From: Blattabacterium sp. (Cryptocercus punctulatus) str. Cpu
Lineage (GTDB): Bacteria > Bacteroidota > Bacteroidia > Flavobacteriales > Blattabacteriaceae
Assembly: GCF_000236405.1 (NCBI RefSeq)
Contig: NC_016621.1
Location: forward strand, 285,001-349,000
Length of the DNA stretch: 64,000 bases
Direction of reading: 5' to 3'
The position numbers and the translations under genes were made by a program. Within the stretch, counting starts at the first letter, position 1. Every line of letters begins with the position of its first letter. A model generated the notes under the pieces. It made no database searches and was not told where the DNA came from. It saw only the letters and a program-made list of their open reading frames with translations. Shown piece after piece: positions 1-9,395 of the stretch.

Positions 1-1097
1 TCAGATTTTACGGAAATAAAAGGAATCATTTTAGATTGTAAATAAGAATGCCAACCTAAAGCCCCCAATCCTAAGGCTCTACTTTTTTCAGCAAAACGAA
101 CAGAATCTTCTATCCCCCGAATATTTTTTCCTTTATTAATAAATTCTTGTAAAACAGAATCAAGAAATAAAATGGCATAAAAAACGGTATTAGTATTTTT
201 CCATTCTACATATTTATATAAATTTAATGAAGAAAGACAACATACAAGAGTATGACTTTCATCTGTAGGTAACATAATTTCTGAACAAAGATTGCTATGA
301 TGTATTTTTAATCCATATTTTTTCCAATTATCCGGTATATTTTTATTAGCATTATCTTTAAAAAAAAGATATGGTTCTCCCGTTTTTACACGTTCTTTAA
401 GGGTATTGATCCATAATAATCTTTCTTGTCCATTTTTTTTTAAAACTTTATCCATAAAAGAATTAGAAATAATTGCTCCCTGATGAAGATTATGACATTG
501 TCGATTAATATCCCCTTTAGGTTCTCTTATTTTTAAAAATTCTGGATATTCTTTGTGTTCTATGTTTAGATAAATAGCTACAGCTCCTCTTCTTGTACTT
601 CCTTGTTTACTAGCAATAATAGTACTATCGTATGATTTAATAAAAGGAATAATCCCATCCGAATATCCTAATGCTCCATTTTTTATAGGACTTCCAATAG
701 GTCTAACTATACTAAAATCATAAGAAGTTCCTCCTCCATGTTTACTTAAAATAGCCATTTCTAAATTTTTTCTATATATCTCATACATACTATCACCAAT
801 CCGTCCAGAAAAACAACTAATAGGCAATCCTTTTTTTGTTCCTAAATTAACCATAACTGGAGTGGAAGGAATGAGCCATCCTCTCCATAGAATTTTAAAA
901 AATTTTTCTTCCATATTTGGTTTTTTAAGAATTTTTGCAGCATTGATAGCCAACCTTTTATATCCTTCAAAAGGAGTTTCTCCATCTAATAAATATCCAC
1001 CTTTAATTGTAGTTAAATACAGTTCATTATTAGCCCATACTGGTAAATCTTTTCCTACTTTCCATCCTTTTTTTTCTGCAATAGGGTGTGTTTCCAT
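1..1097 (-). CDS. nrdA: Ribonucleoside-diphosphate reductase alpha subunit (partial, 3' end cut by window)
   Basis: This is the N-terminal 365 residues of a class I ribonucleotide reductase large subunit, which reduces NDPs to dNDPs in the cytosol. I translated it from the minus strand; it starts METHPIAEKKGWKV. Visible motifs are LPISCFSGRIGDSM, holding the first redox cysteine, and SNLCSEIMLP, holding the catalytic Asn-Cys-Glu triad of the thiyl-radical site. The C-terminal cysteine pair lies outside the window. The protein begins directly at the ten-stranded barrel, so there is no room for an N-terminal ATP-cone; this matches the short alpha subunits found in many Bacteroidota. It follows rpsA on the same strand after 24 bases and is probably cotranscribed with it. 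The small-subunit gene is not visible here. The family call is secure. Confidence 0.93.
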   Translation of the reverse strand, partial: METHPIAEKKGWKVGKDLPVWANNELYLTTIKGGYLLDGETPFEGYKRLAINAAKILKKPNMEEKFFKILWRGWLIPSTPVMVNLGTKKGLPISCFSGRIGDSMYEIYRKNLEMAILSKHGGGTSYDFSIVRPIGSPIKNGALGYSDGIIPFIKSYDSTIIASKQGSTRRGAVAIYLNIEHKEYPEFLKIREPKGDINRQCHNLHQGAIISNSFMDKVLKKNGQERLLWINTLKERVKTGEPYLFFKDNANKNIPDNWKKYGLKIHHSNLCSEIMLPTDESHTLVCCLSSLNLYKYVEWKNTNTVFYAILFLDSVLQEFINKGKNIRGIEDSVRFAEKSRALGLGALGWHSYLQSKMIPFISVKS

Positions 1098-1121
1098 TTT
1101 TAATATTGAAATTTCCTTTTT

Positions 1122-2939
1122 TTACTTTTTTTCTTTTTCTATTTTTTCTTTTAATTTAGCTAATCCGACAATATCTCCAAGAGTAGATTTTTCGAATTTT
1201 CTATTTCTTATACGTTTTTCTTTTTTTTGATCTCTATCACGATAAATCGCTGTATGAGAAACTACAATTTTTTTAGTTTCTTTATTAAGATCGACAACTT
1301 TAAAATTAATTTTTTCTCCTTTTTTAAGAATACTTCCATCTTTTTTTTCTAATGAACGAAGTGGTGCAAATGCTTCTATTTCTTGATCACTAAATTGAAT
1401 AGAGGCTCCTTTATCCAATAAATTTTCTATCATTCCATTATGAATACTCCCTACATAATAAATTTTTTCATATTTATCCCATGGATTTTCCGTTAATTGT
1501 TTATGCCCTAAATTTAATTTTCTAGTTTGAAAATCTAAAAAAAGAATAATTACTTCTAATTGATCATTAATATTGCAAAATTCAGAAGGATGTTTTATCT
1601 TTTTAATCCATGAAAGATCTTTTGTATAAATAATTCCAGATATTCCTTTTTCCAATTCTAAAAAAACTCCAAAATTAGTAAATTTTCGTATCAATCCCAT
1701 ATGTTTTGATCCTATAGGATATTTATTATGAATATTGATCCAAGGATCTGAAGTAAGTTGTTTTATACTCAAAGACATTTTTCTTTCTTGACGATCTATA
1801 GTCAATATAATAGCTTCTAATTCATCTCCTATTTGTACAAAATCTTGTGTAGAAGACAAATCGGAGGACCAAGACATTTCACTAATATGCAATAAAGCTT
1901 CTACACCTGGAATAATTTCTACAAACGCCCCATAATCAGCTAAAACACTAACTTTACCTTTTACTTTACTTCCTACTTTTAATTTTTCATCCAAAGAATT
2001 CCAAGGATGAGGTAGCAATTGTTTTAACCCTAGTTGTACACGATTTTTATCTTTATCTACACCTAAAACAACAAATTTTAATTCCTGTTCTAATTGAACT
2101 ACTTCTGTAGGATGATTAATATGATGCCAGCTCATATCGGTAATATGCAATAAAGCATCGACTCCTCCTAGATCTACAAAAGCACCATAAGGAAGAATAT
2201 TTTTTATTTTTCCTTCTAAAACTTGACCTTTATCTAATTTAGAAATCATTTCTTTTCTTTGCTCTTCAATATCTCTTTCTATTAAAACTTTATGGGATAC
2301 GACAACATTTTTTGTTTTTTTATTAATTTTAACTACTTTTACCTCCATTGTTTTCCCAACATAAGTATCATAATCTCGAACAGGTTTAACATTAATATGC
2401 GATCCTGGTAAAAAACATTCAATCTCAAAAATTTCTACAATTAAGCCCCCTTTAGTTCTAGCAGCTACATAACCTAAAATAACTTCTTCTTTTGTATATG
2501 CTTGATTAATTTTTTGCCAATTTCTTAACGTTTTTGCTTTTTGATAGGAAAGAATACATTGCCCTTTATAATCCATTTTAACAATCATAACTTCCATATT
2601 ACTTCCTACTTCAAAATTCAAATTTTCTTTAAATTCTCTAATTGGAATTGACCCCTCCGCTTTGAATCCTATATCTACAATAACATGATTATCCATAATA
2701 TTTGTAACAATTCCCTTATATATTTCCAATTCATGGATATCTGGCAAAGTTTCTTCATATATTTTTTCCCACTTTTTTCTTTCTTCTTTTATCTCATTAT
2801 TTAAATGAGTTTCGTATTTTGTCCAATCGAAACTTTTTTCTTTTTCCTGATATTTCAATTTTATGTTTCTATCACTACTATTGATCCTATCAGATGAATG
2901 AGTAGGTTTTTTTTTAGTTTCTTCTGTTTGATTAGACAT
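1122..2939 (-). CDS. rpsA: 30S ribosomal protein S1
   Basis: The 605-residue protein binds single-stranded mRNA on the 30S platform and helps initiation on leaders without a Shine-Dalgarno site. After a charged, low-complexity N-terminus of about 70 residues I count six S1 (OB-fold) repeats, beginning near residues 74, 153, 238, 323, 410 and 496. The third and fourth carry the typical GAFVDLGGVDALLHITDMSW-like core. The sixth repeat and the Lys-rich tail are more divergent. Length and repeat number fit Bacteroidota S1. S1 should matter in a lineage whose ribosomes largely ignore Shine-Dalgarno pairing. It is transcribed divergently from dnaE across a 263-base spacer and is followed by nrdA. 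Confidence 0.96.
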   Translation of the reverse strand: MSNQTEETKKKPTHSSDRINSSDRNIKLKYQEKEKSFDWTKYETHLNNEIKEERKKWEKIYEETLPDIHELEIYKGIVTNIMDNHVIVDIGFKAEGSIPIREFKENLNFEVGSNMEVMIVKMDYKGQCILSYQKAKTLRNWQKINQAYTKEEVILGYVAARTKGGLIVEIFEIECFLPGSHINVKPVRDYDTYVGKTMEVKVVKINKKTKNVVVSHKVLIERDIEEQRKEMISKLDKGQVLEGKIKNILPYGAFVDLGGVDALLHITDMSWHHINHPTEVVQLEQELKFVVLGVDKDKNRVQLGLKQLLPHPWNSLDEKLKVGSKVKGKVSVLADYGAFVEIIPGVEALLHISEMSWSSDLSSTQDFVQIGDELEAIILTIDRQERKMSLSIKQLTSDPWINIHNKYPIGSKHMGLIRKFTNFGVFLELEKGISGIIYTKDLSWIKKIKHPSEFCNINDQLEVIILFLDFQTRKLNLGHKQLTENPWDKYEKIYYVGSIHNGMIENLLDKGASIQFSDQEIEAFAPLRSLEKKDGSILKKGEKINFKVVDLNKETKKIVVSHTAIYRDRDQKKEKRIRNRKFEKSTLGDIVGLAKLKEKIEKEKK

Positions 2940-3202
2940 ATATTTTTATATTTTTTATAAAAAAAACCTAACTAATTAATATTTAATATTATACTAGGAA
3001 TAGTATACATTCAAAATATCCACTATGATTAGGCCTATTGTTTAGGTTGTTTAGGAATACAAAACTAATAATTTTTCAGAACATAAAATTTTTGATTTTT
3101 TCTTTTATTTTGATATATTATAAAAAAACTTATTCCAAAAATTCATTATGATAGTGTAAATTGATTGATTTTATAAACTAATAAATAGTAAAATAAAAAA
3201 TA
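2940..3202. promoter_or_regulatory. Divergent rpsA/dnaE intergenic region
   Basis: This 263-base AT-rich spacer separates the divergent starts of rpsA and dnaE and must hold both promoters. I see a short direct repeat TTGTTTAGG TTGTTTAGG at about 3040-3057 and several TTTG-containing stretches, but no box pair convincing enough to name. No RNA gene or small ORF is apparent. Confidence 0.35.
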
Positions 3203-6200
3203 ATGTATCTTATTGTTGATACCGAAACTACAGGATTACCTTCTTCCTATAATCTTCCTATTACCAATTCCGATAATTGGCCAAGAGTAGTACAAATAGC
3301 ATGGCAATGTCATGATATTTCAGGAAAAATAATAGAATTTAAAAATTTTATTATAAAACCGGATGGTTATGATATTCCTTATAATGCTTTTAAAATTCAT
3401 GGAATTACTAATGAAAGAGCAGAAAAAGAAGGAAAAAATTTAGATTTTGTGCTGAATCAATTTAAGAAATCATTTGAAAAATCTAAATGTTTAATTGGAC
3501 ATAATTTGGATTTTGATAGAAAAGTTATTGAATGTGAATTTTTTAGAATGAAAAAAGAAATTTCTTTTCTTGAAAAGAAATTTTTAGATACTAAAGAAGT
3601 TTCTGTTAATTATTGCAAATTACCTGGTATTAGAAAAAAATTTAAATGGCCTACATTAACCGAATTATACTATAAATTATTTGGAATAGATTTATCTAAT
3701 TTTCATCATAATGCGGAAAATGATGTAAAAGCAACCTCTCGTTGTTTTTTAGAACTTTTACGGATTGGAATTATATCCTATAATGATATTGGAATAGATG
3801 AATCCATCATCAAAAATTTTCGAGAATCTTTTCCAACTATTATTTCTTCCTCTATAGTTTTTTTAAATCCCCATAATAATCCCAAAAAAAATACAGAAAA
3901 AAAAATAGAAAATAAAATAATTAATAATAAGGAAAAATTAAAAAAAAAAAATATTCTCATATTCATAATCATACTTCTTTTTCTATTCTTTTTTTCAACT
4001 ATGGATCTTTTTTCCATGATAAATAAAGCTATATCCTGTAATATGCCTGCTATTGGAATAACAGATTATGGAAATATGATGGGGAGTTTCCATTTTTTAA
4101 ATATCATTCATTCTGTCAACAAAAAATATGCTTCATTGAAAAAATCCATAAAAGGAATTATTGGTTGTGAAATGTTTATTTCCGAAAATTATTTACAGAA
4201 AAAGTTTACTAAAGAAATACCGGATAAACGTTATCATCAAGTTCTATTATCTAAAAATAAAGCAGGATATCATAACTTATCCAAACTTTGTTCTTATGGA
4301 TTTTTAGAAGGCCTTTATGGTGGAATTCCTAGAATAGGAAAAAATTTGATTGAAAAATATAAGGAAAATTTAATTGCTCTTACCGGAGATCTCAATGCAG
4401 AAATTCCACAGATTATTCTTAATCAAGGAGAAAGAAAAGCAGAAAAGGTTTTTCTATGGTGGAAAGAACTTTTCGAAGAAGATTTTTACATAGAATTATT
4501 ACGTCATGGATTAAAAGAAGAAGACTATGTTAATAGGATACTACTTAAATTTTCAGAAAAATATCATGTAAAGTACATTATACAAAATAATACTTTTTAT
4601 TTAGATCAAAAAGATGCTGATGTTCATGATATTTTGCTTTGCGTAAAAAATGGAGAAAAACAATCAACTCCTATAGGTATAGGAAGAGGGTATAGATTTG
4701 GATTTCCCAATAAAGAATTTTATTTCAAAAGTACAGAAGAGATGAAAGAAATATTTTCAGATATTCCAGAATCTTTTGATTTCTTAGATGAATTAGTCAG
4801 TAAAATTGAATTTTATAATCTATCACAAAAAATATTACTTCCAAAATTTCAGATACCAAAAAATTTTGAAATTCCTTTAGATAAAAAAAATGGAGTAGAT
4901 ATAGTAGGGGAAAATTCTTTTTTAAGAAGTATTACATATGAAGGGGCTAAAAAACGTTATAAAAATATAACTAAGGAAATAGAAGAAAGAATTCACTTCG
5001 AATTAAAAACCATTGAAAAAATTGGATATCCTGGTTATTTTTTGATTGTTCATAATTTAGTTTCTCAAGCTAGAAAAATGAATATTTCAGTAGGACCTGG
5101 AAGAGGGTCTGTGGCTGGATCTGTAGTTGCCTATTGTATAGGTATTACTGAAATAGATCCCCTAAAATATCATCTTCTTTTTGAACGATTTTTAAATCCA
5201 GATAGAATATCTTTACCAGATATTGATATTGATTTTGATGATCGAGGACGTGAAAATATTATTGAATGGGTAGTACAAAAATATGGAAAAAATAAAGTTG
5301 CACAAATCATTACATATTCAAAAATGGGGGCGAAATCTTCTATTCGAGATACTGCTCGGGTATTAAATTTATCTTTAAAAGATACAGATCGTATAGCAAA
5401 AATGGTACCTAATTTTCTATCATTAAAAGTTATTTTATCTTCGGAAGTATTAGAAAATAGAAATAAGGAAGAAATAGAAAATATCAAAAAATTGAGAAAA
5501 ATTGCAGAAAATGAAGAAACTTTAGAGGGAAAAATTTTGCAAAAAGCAAAAAAATTAGAAGGATCTATAAGAAGTACGGGTATACATGCTTGTGGAATCA
5601 TTATCAGTCCATACGATATAAGAGAATATATTCCAGTTTCTATTTCTAAAGAATCCGATTTATTGTTAACACAATTTGATAACAATGTAGTAGAACATGC
5701 TGGATTATTAAAAATGGATTTTTTAGGATTAAAAACTCTTACTATTATTAAAGATTCCTTGAATCTTATAAAAAAAAACATCAATATTACAGAATTTTCA
5801 TTTTCTATAGAAGATTTAAAGACTTATTCTCTTTTTCAAAAAGGAGAAACCGTAGCTATTTTTCAATATGAATCTCCAGGAATGCAGAAATATTTACGCC
5901 AACTTAAACCTGATAAATTTGATGATTTAATTGCAATGAATGCATTATATCGACCTGGACCATTACAATACATTCCTAACTTTATTTCCAGAAAACAGGG
6001 AAAAGAAGAGATTACCTATGATTTACCAGAAATGAAAGAATTTTTAAAAGAAACTTATGGGATAACTATATATCAAGAACAGGTTATGTTAATATCCCAG
6101 AGAATAGCAGGTTTTAGCAAAGGAGAAGCCGATTTACTTAGAAAATCTATGGGAAAGAAACAAAAAGAGGAACTAAATAAATTGAAAAATAAGTTTCTTA

Positions 6201-7501
6201 ATCAAGCTATTAAAAAAGGATATCCCAAAAATATATTAGAAAAAATCTGGAAAGATTGGGAGTATTTTTCTTGCTATGCTTTTAATAAATCTCATGCTAC
6301 CTGTTATGCTTATATAGCATTTCAGACAGCTTATCTTAAAACGCATTTTCCCTGTGAATATATGGCTTCTGTATTAAGTAATCACATGGACAATATTAAA
6401 CAGCTCACTTACTTTATAAAAGAATGTAAGCGTATGGATCTATCGATTGTAGGTCCCAATATTAATGAAAGTGATGATTTTTTTAAAGTAAAAGATAAAA
6501 ATTGTATTCAATTCGGTCTTAGAGGAATAAAAGGTATAGGAGAAAATTCTGTAAAAATGATTGTTCAGGAAAGAAAAAAAAATGGACCATTCACTTCTAT
6601 TTTTAATCTGGTCAAACGTATTAATTTACGTATAGTGAATAAGAAAACTTTAGAAAGTTTAGTTTTATCTGGAGGATTAGATCAATTCCATTTACGTAGA
6701 GAACAGTATTTCCACTTTGAAGAAAAAAGTAAGTTAAGTATTTTAGAAAAAATCATTCAATTTGGATCTAAATACAAGAAAATAAACAAAATAAATAATA
6801 TTTCCAAAAAAAATATGGAAATAGAAAAACCCAGGATTATTGAATGTAAACCATGGAGTAATCTATATAAATTATATAAAGAAAAAGAAGTATTGGGAAT
6901 TTATGTGACTTCACATCCTTTAGATGATTATTTTTATGAAAGAAAATATTTTACAAATATATCTTTAGACCAATTAAATAAAAATGAACAAAAACTTATA
7001 GGAAAAAAAATATATATATGTGGAATTTTATCTAAAATTGAAAAAAAAATATATATCAAAAGTGGAAAAAAATATGGAATTTTTTTATTAGAAGATGATC
7101 ATTCTTCTAAATTATTTCGTATTTATGGACAACAATATTTAAAGTATGAACATTTACTATTTAGTAATAGCCTATTATATTTATATATTTTTATGGAACC
7201 CTCTAAAGAACGAAAAATACATATATTTCATATCGAAAGTCTACAAAATGTTTTAAAAAAATTTTCCCATAAATTGGTAATTAGGATAAATATAAAAAAC
7301 TTAGATAGCATAATTATTAATGATCTAGAAAAATTATTTTCTGAACAACCAATAGGATATAAAAAGCTGAATATTCTTCTTTATGATAAGGAAAATCATA
7401 TTTCTTTAAATTTTGAATCAAAAAAGTATGGAGTTGACATTAATTCCAGTTTTTTAAAAAAGTTGGAAAAAATAAAAGGGTTAGATTTTGCTTTGAATTA
7501 A
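3203..7501 (+). CDS. dnaE: DNA polymerase III alpha subunit with N-terminal 3'-5' exonuclease domain
   Basis: This is the replicative polymerase, 1432 residues. Residues 1-190 form a DEDDh proofreading exonuclease (VDTETTG, GHNLDFDRKV, HNAENDVKA), the arrangement usual in Flavobacteriia. Then come a Lys/Asn-rich linker, a PHP domain, the polymerase core with PDIDIDFDDRGR near residue 675, and a C-terminal OB-fold. The join between linker and PHP domain is abnormal. Residues 251-265 read as a hydrophobic string (IFIIILLFLFFF) where relatives have a histidine-rich HLHNHTQFS-like motif. In the -1 frame the same DNA reads YSHIHNHTSFSILF, bracketed by an A12 tract (3940-3951) and a T7 tract (3989-3995). 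The sequence after it (STMDLFSMINKA...ITDYGNMMGSFHF) is normal PHP. A TDH-type ligand position is Tyr here. The hydrophobic string should not be read as a real membrane segment. Confidence 0.95.
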   Translation: MYLIVDTETTGLPSSYNLPITNSDNWPRVVQIAWQCHDISGKIIEFKNFIIKPDGYDIPYNAFKIHGITNERAEKEGKNLDFVLNQFKKSFEKSKCLIGHNLDFDRKVIECEFFRMKKEISFLEKKFLDTKEVSVNYCKLPGIRKKFKWPTLTELYYKLFGIDLSNFHHNAENDVKATSRCFLELLRIGIISYNDIGIDESIIKNFRESFPTIISSSIVFLNPHNNPKKNTEKKIENKIINNKEKLKKKNILIFIIILLFLFFFSTMDLFSMINKAISCNMPAIGITDYGNMMGSFHFLNIIHSVNKKYASLKKSIKGIIGCEMFISENYLQKKFTKEIPDKRYHQVLLSKNKAGYHNLSKLCSYGFLEGLYGGIPRIGKNLIEKYKENLIALTGDLNAEIPQIILNQGERKAEKVFLWWKELFEEDFYIELLRHGLKEEDYVNRILLKFSEKYHVKYIIQNNTFYLDQKDADVHDILLCVKNGEKQSTPIGIGRGYRFGFPNKEFYFKSTEEMKEIFSDIPESFDFLDELVSKIEFYNLSQKILLPKFQIPKNFEIPLDKKNGVDIVGENSFLRSITYEGAKKRYKNITKEIEERIHFELKTIEKIGYPGYFLIVHNLVSQARKMNISVGPGRGSVAGSVVAYCIGITEIDPLKYHLLFERFLNPDRISLPDIDIDFDDRGRENIIEWVVQKYGKNKVAQIITYSKMGAKSSIRDTARVLNLSLKDTDRIAKMVPNFLSLKVILSSEVLENRNKEEIENIKKLRKIAENEETLEGKILQKAKKLEGSIRSTGIHACGIIISPYDIREYIPVSISKESDLLLTQFDNNVVEHAGLLKMDFLGLKTLTIIKDSLNLIKKNINITEFSFSIEDLKTYSLFQKGETVAIFQYESPGMQKYLRQLKPDKFDDLIAMNALYRPGPLQYIPNFISRKQGKEEITYDLPEMKEFLKETYGITIYQEQVMLISQRIAGFSKGEADLLRKSMGKKQKEELNKLKNKFLNQAIKKGYPKNILEKIWKDWEYFSCYAFNKSHATCYAYIAFQTAYLKTHFPCEYMASVLSNHMDNIKQLTYFIKECKRMDLSIVGPNINESDDFFKVKDKNCIQFGLRGIKGIGENSVKMIVQERKKNGPFTSIFNLVKRINLRIVNKKTLESLVLSGGLDQFHLRREQYFHFEEKSKLSILEKIIQFGSKYKKINKINNISKKNMEIEKPRIIECKPWSNLYKLYKEKEVLGIYVTSHPLDDYFYERKYFTNISLDQLNKNEQKLIGKKIYICGILSKIEKKIYIKSGKKYGIFLLEDDHSSKLFRIYGQQYLKYEHLLFSNSLLYLYIFMEPSKERKIHIFHIESLQNVLKKFSHKLVIRINIKNLDSIIINDLEKLFSEQPIGYKKLNILLYDKENHISLNFESKKYGVDINSSFLKKLEKIKGLDFALN

Positions 7502-7622
7502 AACTTAATTAATAAGACTTTATTAAATTTACACTTAAAATAATAAAGTAAATATTATGAATTCACTTTTTTATAAATCAATAAATTACATTTTTTTTTA
7601 GTAGTTATTGGTTTTTTTTAAG

Positions 7623-9395
7623 ATGAGAATAAAAGTTAGAGTATCTCATGAAGAGGATACAAAATATGCTTCCTTAATTTGCAAAAAAATCCAAGAATCC
7701 GCAAAAATTAGAGGAACTGGTATTGCTAAAAAAGATCCAGAATATATTAAATCAAAAATGATTAATGGAAATGCCGTAATGGCTTTCTATAATGGAAAAA
7801 TTGCAGGTTTTATTTACCTTGAAGTTTATCAAAATAAAGAATTTGTTGTTAATTCTGGTTTAATTGTTTTTCCTGAATTTAGAAAAAAAGGATTAGCAAA
7901 TATTATAAAAATTGAAATATTTAAACTTTCTAGAAAAAAATTTCCAAATTCTAAAATTTTTAGCATTACCACCAGCCATTCCGTGATTAAAATGAATACA
8001 AAATTGGGTTTTAATCCTGTTTCTTTTAGTGAATTAACTAATTCAGAAGAATTTTGGAAAGGATGTAAAAGTTGTGCTAACTTCGATATATTAACCAGAA
8101 ATCAAAGAAATATGTGTCTTTGTACAGGTCTTTTATATAAACCATCTGAATCATCTTATGAAGATAAAAACGTTCAAAAAAAAAACATAGATAATTTAAT
8201 TCGTGGGGATAAAATTATTTTAGCCTATAGTGGTGGATTAGATACCTCTTATTGTTTAAAATATCTTCTACAAAAAGGATACAATGTGCATACGGTGATT
8301 ATTAATACAGGAGGATTTAAAGAAGAAGAATTGAAAAAAATTGAAGAAAGAGCTTTAAATATTGGATCTCAATCCCACAAAACCATCGATGCTATAGAAG
8401 ATTATTATCAAAATTGCATAAAATATCTGATATTTGGAAATATTCTTAAAAACAATACATATCCACTTTCAGTAAGCTCCGAAAGAATTTTTCATGCTAT
8501 TAAAATTGCACAATATGCGACTTTTATTAAGGCAAAAGCAATTGCTCATGGAAGTACAGGAGCAGGAAATGATCAAATTAGATTTGATATAGCTTTTCAA
8601 ATTATTTGTCCAGATAAAATTACTTTATCCCCAATAAGAGATTTAAGAATTTCCCGAACTGAAGAAATTCAATATTTACGAAATAGTGGTATATCCATTT
8701 GTTGGAATGAGGCAGAATATTCTATTAATAAAGGAATTTGGGGAACTAGTATAGGAGGAAAAGAAACTTTAACTTCTTATCAAGATTTTCCAGATGAGGC
8801 TTATCCAACTAAATTAAGTAGAAAAAAAAGTGAAAATCTAGAATTAGAATTTGAAAAAGGAGAATTAGTAAGTGTTAATAAAGAAAAGGGAAAAGCTATA
8901 AAAAATATCCTAAAAATTGAAAAAATTGCCTCTCAATTTGCTATAGGAAGGGGGATACATATAGGAGATACTATTTTAGGTATTAAGGGGCGAGTAGCAT
9001 TTGAAGCTTCTGCAGCTATTATTATTATTAAAGCACATCATTTATTGGAAAAGCATATTCTTACAAAATGGCAACTTCATTGGAAAGAACAATTATCCAA
9101 TTGGTATGGAATATTACTTCATGAAGCTCAATATTTAGATCCTGTCATGCGGGATATAGAAATGTTTTTAACAAGTACCCAAAAAAGACTTACTGGAACC
9201 GTATATATAATTTTACATCCTTATAGATTTCACTTAATTGGAATTAAATCTAAATTTGATTTAATGGAATCTAATATGGCTAAGTACGGAGAAATGAATT
9301 ATTCTTGGACTGCAGAAGATGTTAAAGGATTTACAAAAATATTGAGTAATCAAATGAAAATGTATCATAATTTAAATAAAAATAAAAAAAAATAA
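7623..9395 (+). CDS. argG: Fusion of GNAT N-acyltransferase and argininosuccinate synthase
   Basis: The gene encodes 590 residues from the ATG at 7623; an upstream in-frame TTG at 7608 is less likely. Residues 1 to about 185 are a GNAT acetyltransferase, with a V/L-x-x-x-FRKKGLAN acyl-CoA loop and a C-terminal Cys-rich stretch (WKGCKSC...MCLCTG) known from the separate GNAT gene that precedes argG in flavobacteria. From about residue 198 it is argininosuccinate synthase, which joins citrulline and aspartate using ATP, with the P-loop motif AYSGGLDTSY. It leads the arginine operon. The GNAT half may supply the acyl-glutamate synthase step, since no other candidate for it is visible; that is inference. 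The downstream argC overlaps its stop by one base (TAATG). Confidence 0.93.
   Translation: MRIKVRVSHEEDTKYASLICKKIQESAKIRGTGIAKKDPEYIKSKMINGNAVMAFYNGKIAGFIYLEVYQNKEFVVNSGLIVFPEFRKKGLANIIKIEIFKLSRKKFPNSKIFSITTSHSVIKMNTKLGFNPVSFSELTNSEEFWKGCKSCANFDILTRNQRNMCLCTGLLYKPSESSYEDKNVQKKNIDNLIRGDKIILAYSGGLDTSYCLKYLLQKGYNVHTVIINTGGFKEEELKKIEERALNIGSQSHKTIDAIEDYYQNCIKYLIFGNILKNNTYPLSVSSERIFHAIKIAQYATFIKAKAIAHGSTGAGNDQIRFDIAFQIICPDKITLSPIRDLRISRTEEIQYLRNSGISICWNEAEYSINKGIWGTSIGGKETLTSYQDFPDEAYPTKLSRKKSENLELEFEKGELVSVNKEKGKAIKNILKIEKIASQFAIGRGIHIGDTILGIKGRVAFEASAAIIIIKAHHLLEKHILTKWQLHWKEQLSNWYGILLHEAQYLDPVMRDIEMFLTSTQKRLTGTVYIILHPYRFHLIGIKSKFDLMESNMAKYGEMNYSWTAEDVKGFTKILSNQMKMYHNLNKNKKK

Noticed and set aside
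862-1230. 122-codon open frame on the plus strand
   Set aside because: It lies antisense to nrdA and rpsA, both of which have clear family motifs; the peptide has no recognisable features.
3959-3995. Hydrophobic stretch in DnaE as a membrane anchor
   Set aside because: The -1 frame gives the exact conserved PHP motif here, so the hydrophobic reading is better explained as out-of-frame translation.
3778-4017. 79-codon minus-strand frame opposite the dnaE tract
   Set aside because: It is antisense to dnaE and its hydrophobic and Phe-rich content comes from the homopolymer tracts.
5170-5784. 204-codon minus-strand frame
   Set aside because: It is antisense to the dnaE polymerase core (PDIDIDFDD region); long antisense frames are expected in AT-rich coding DNA.
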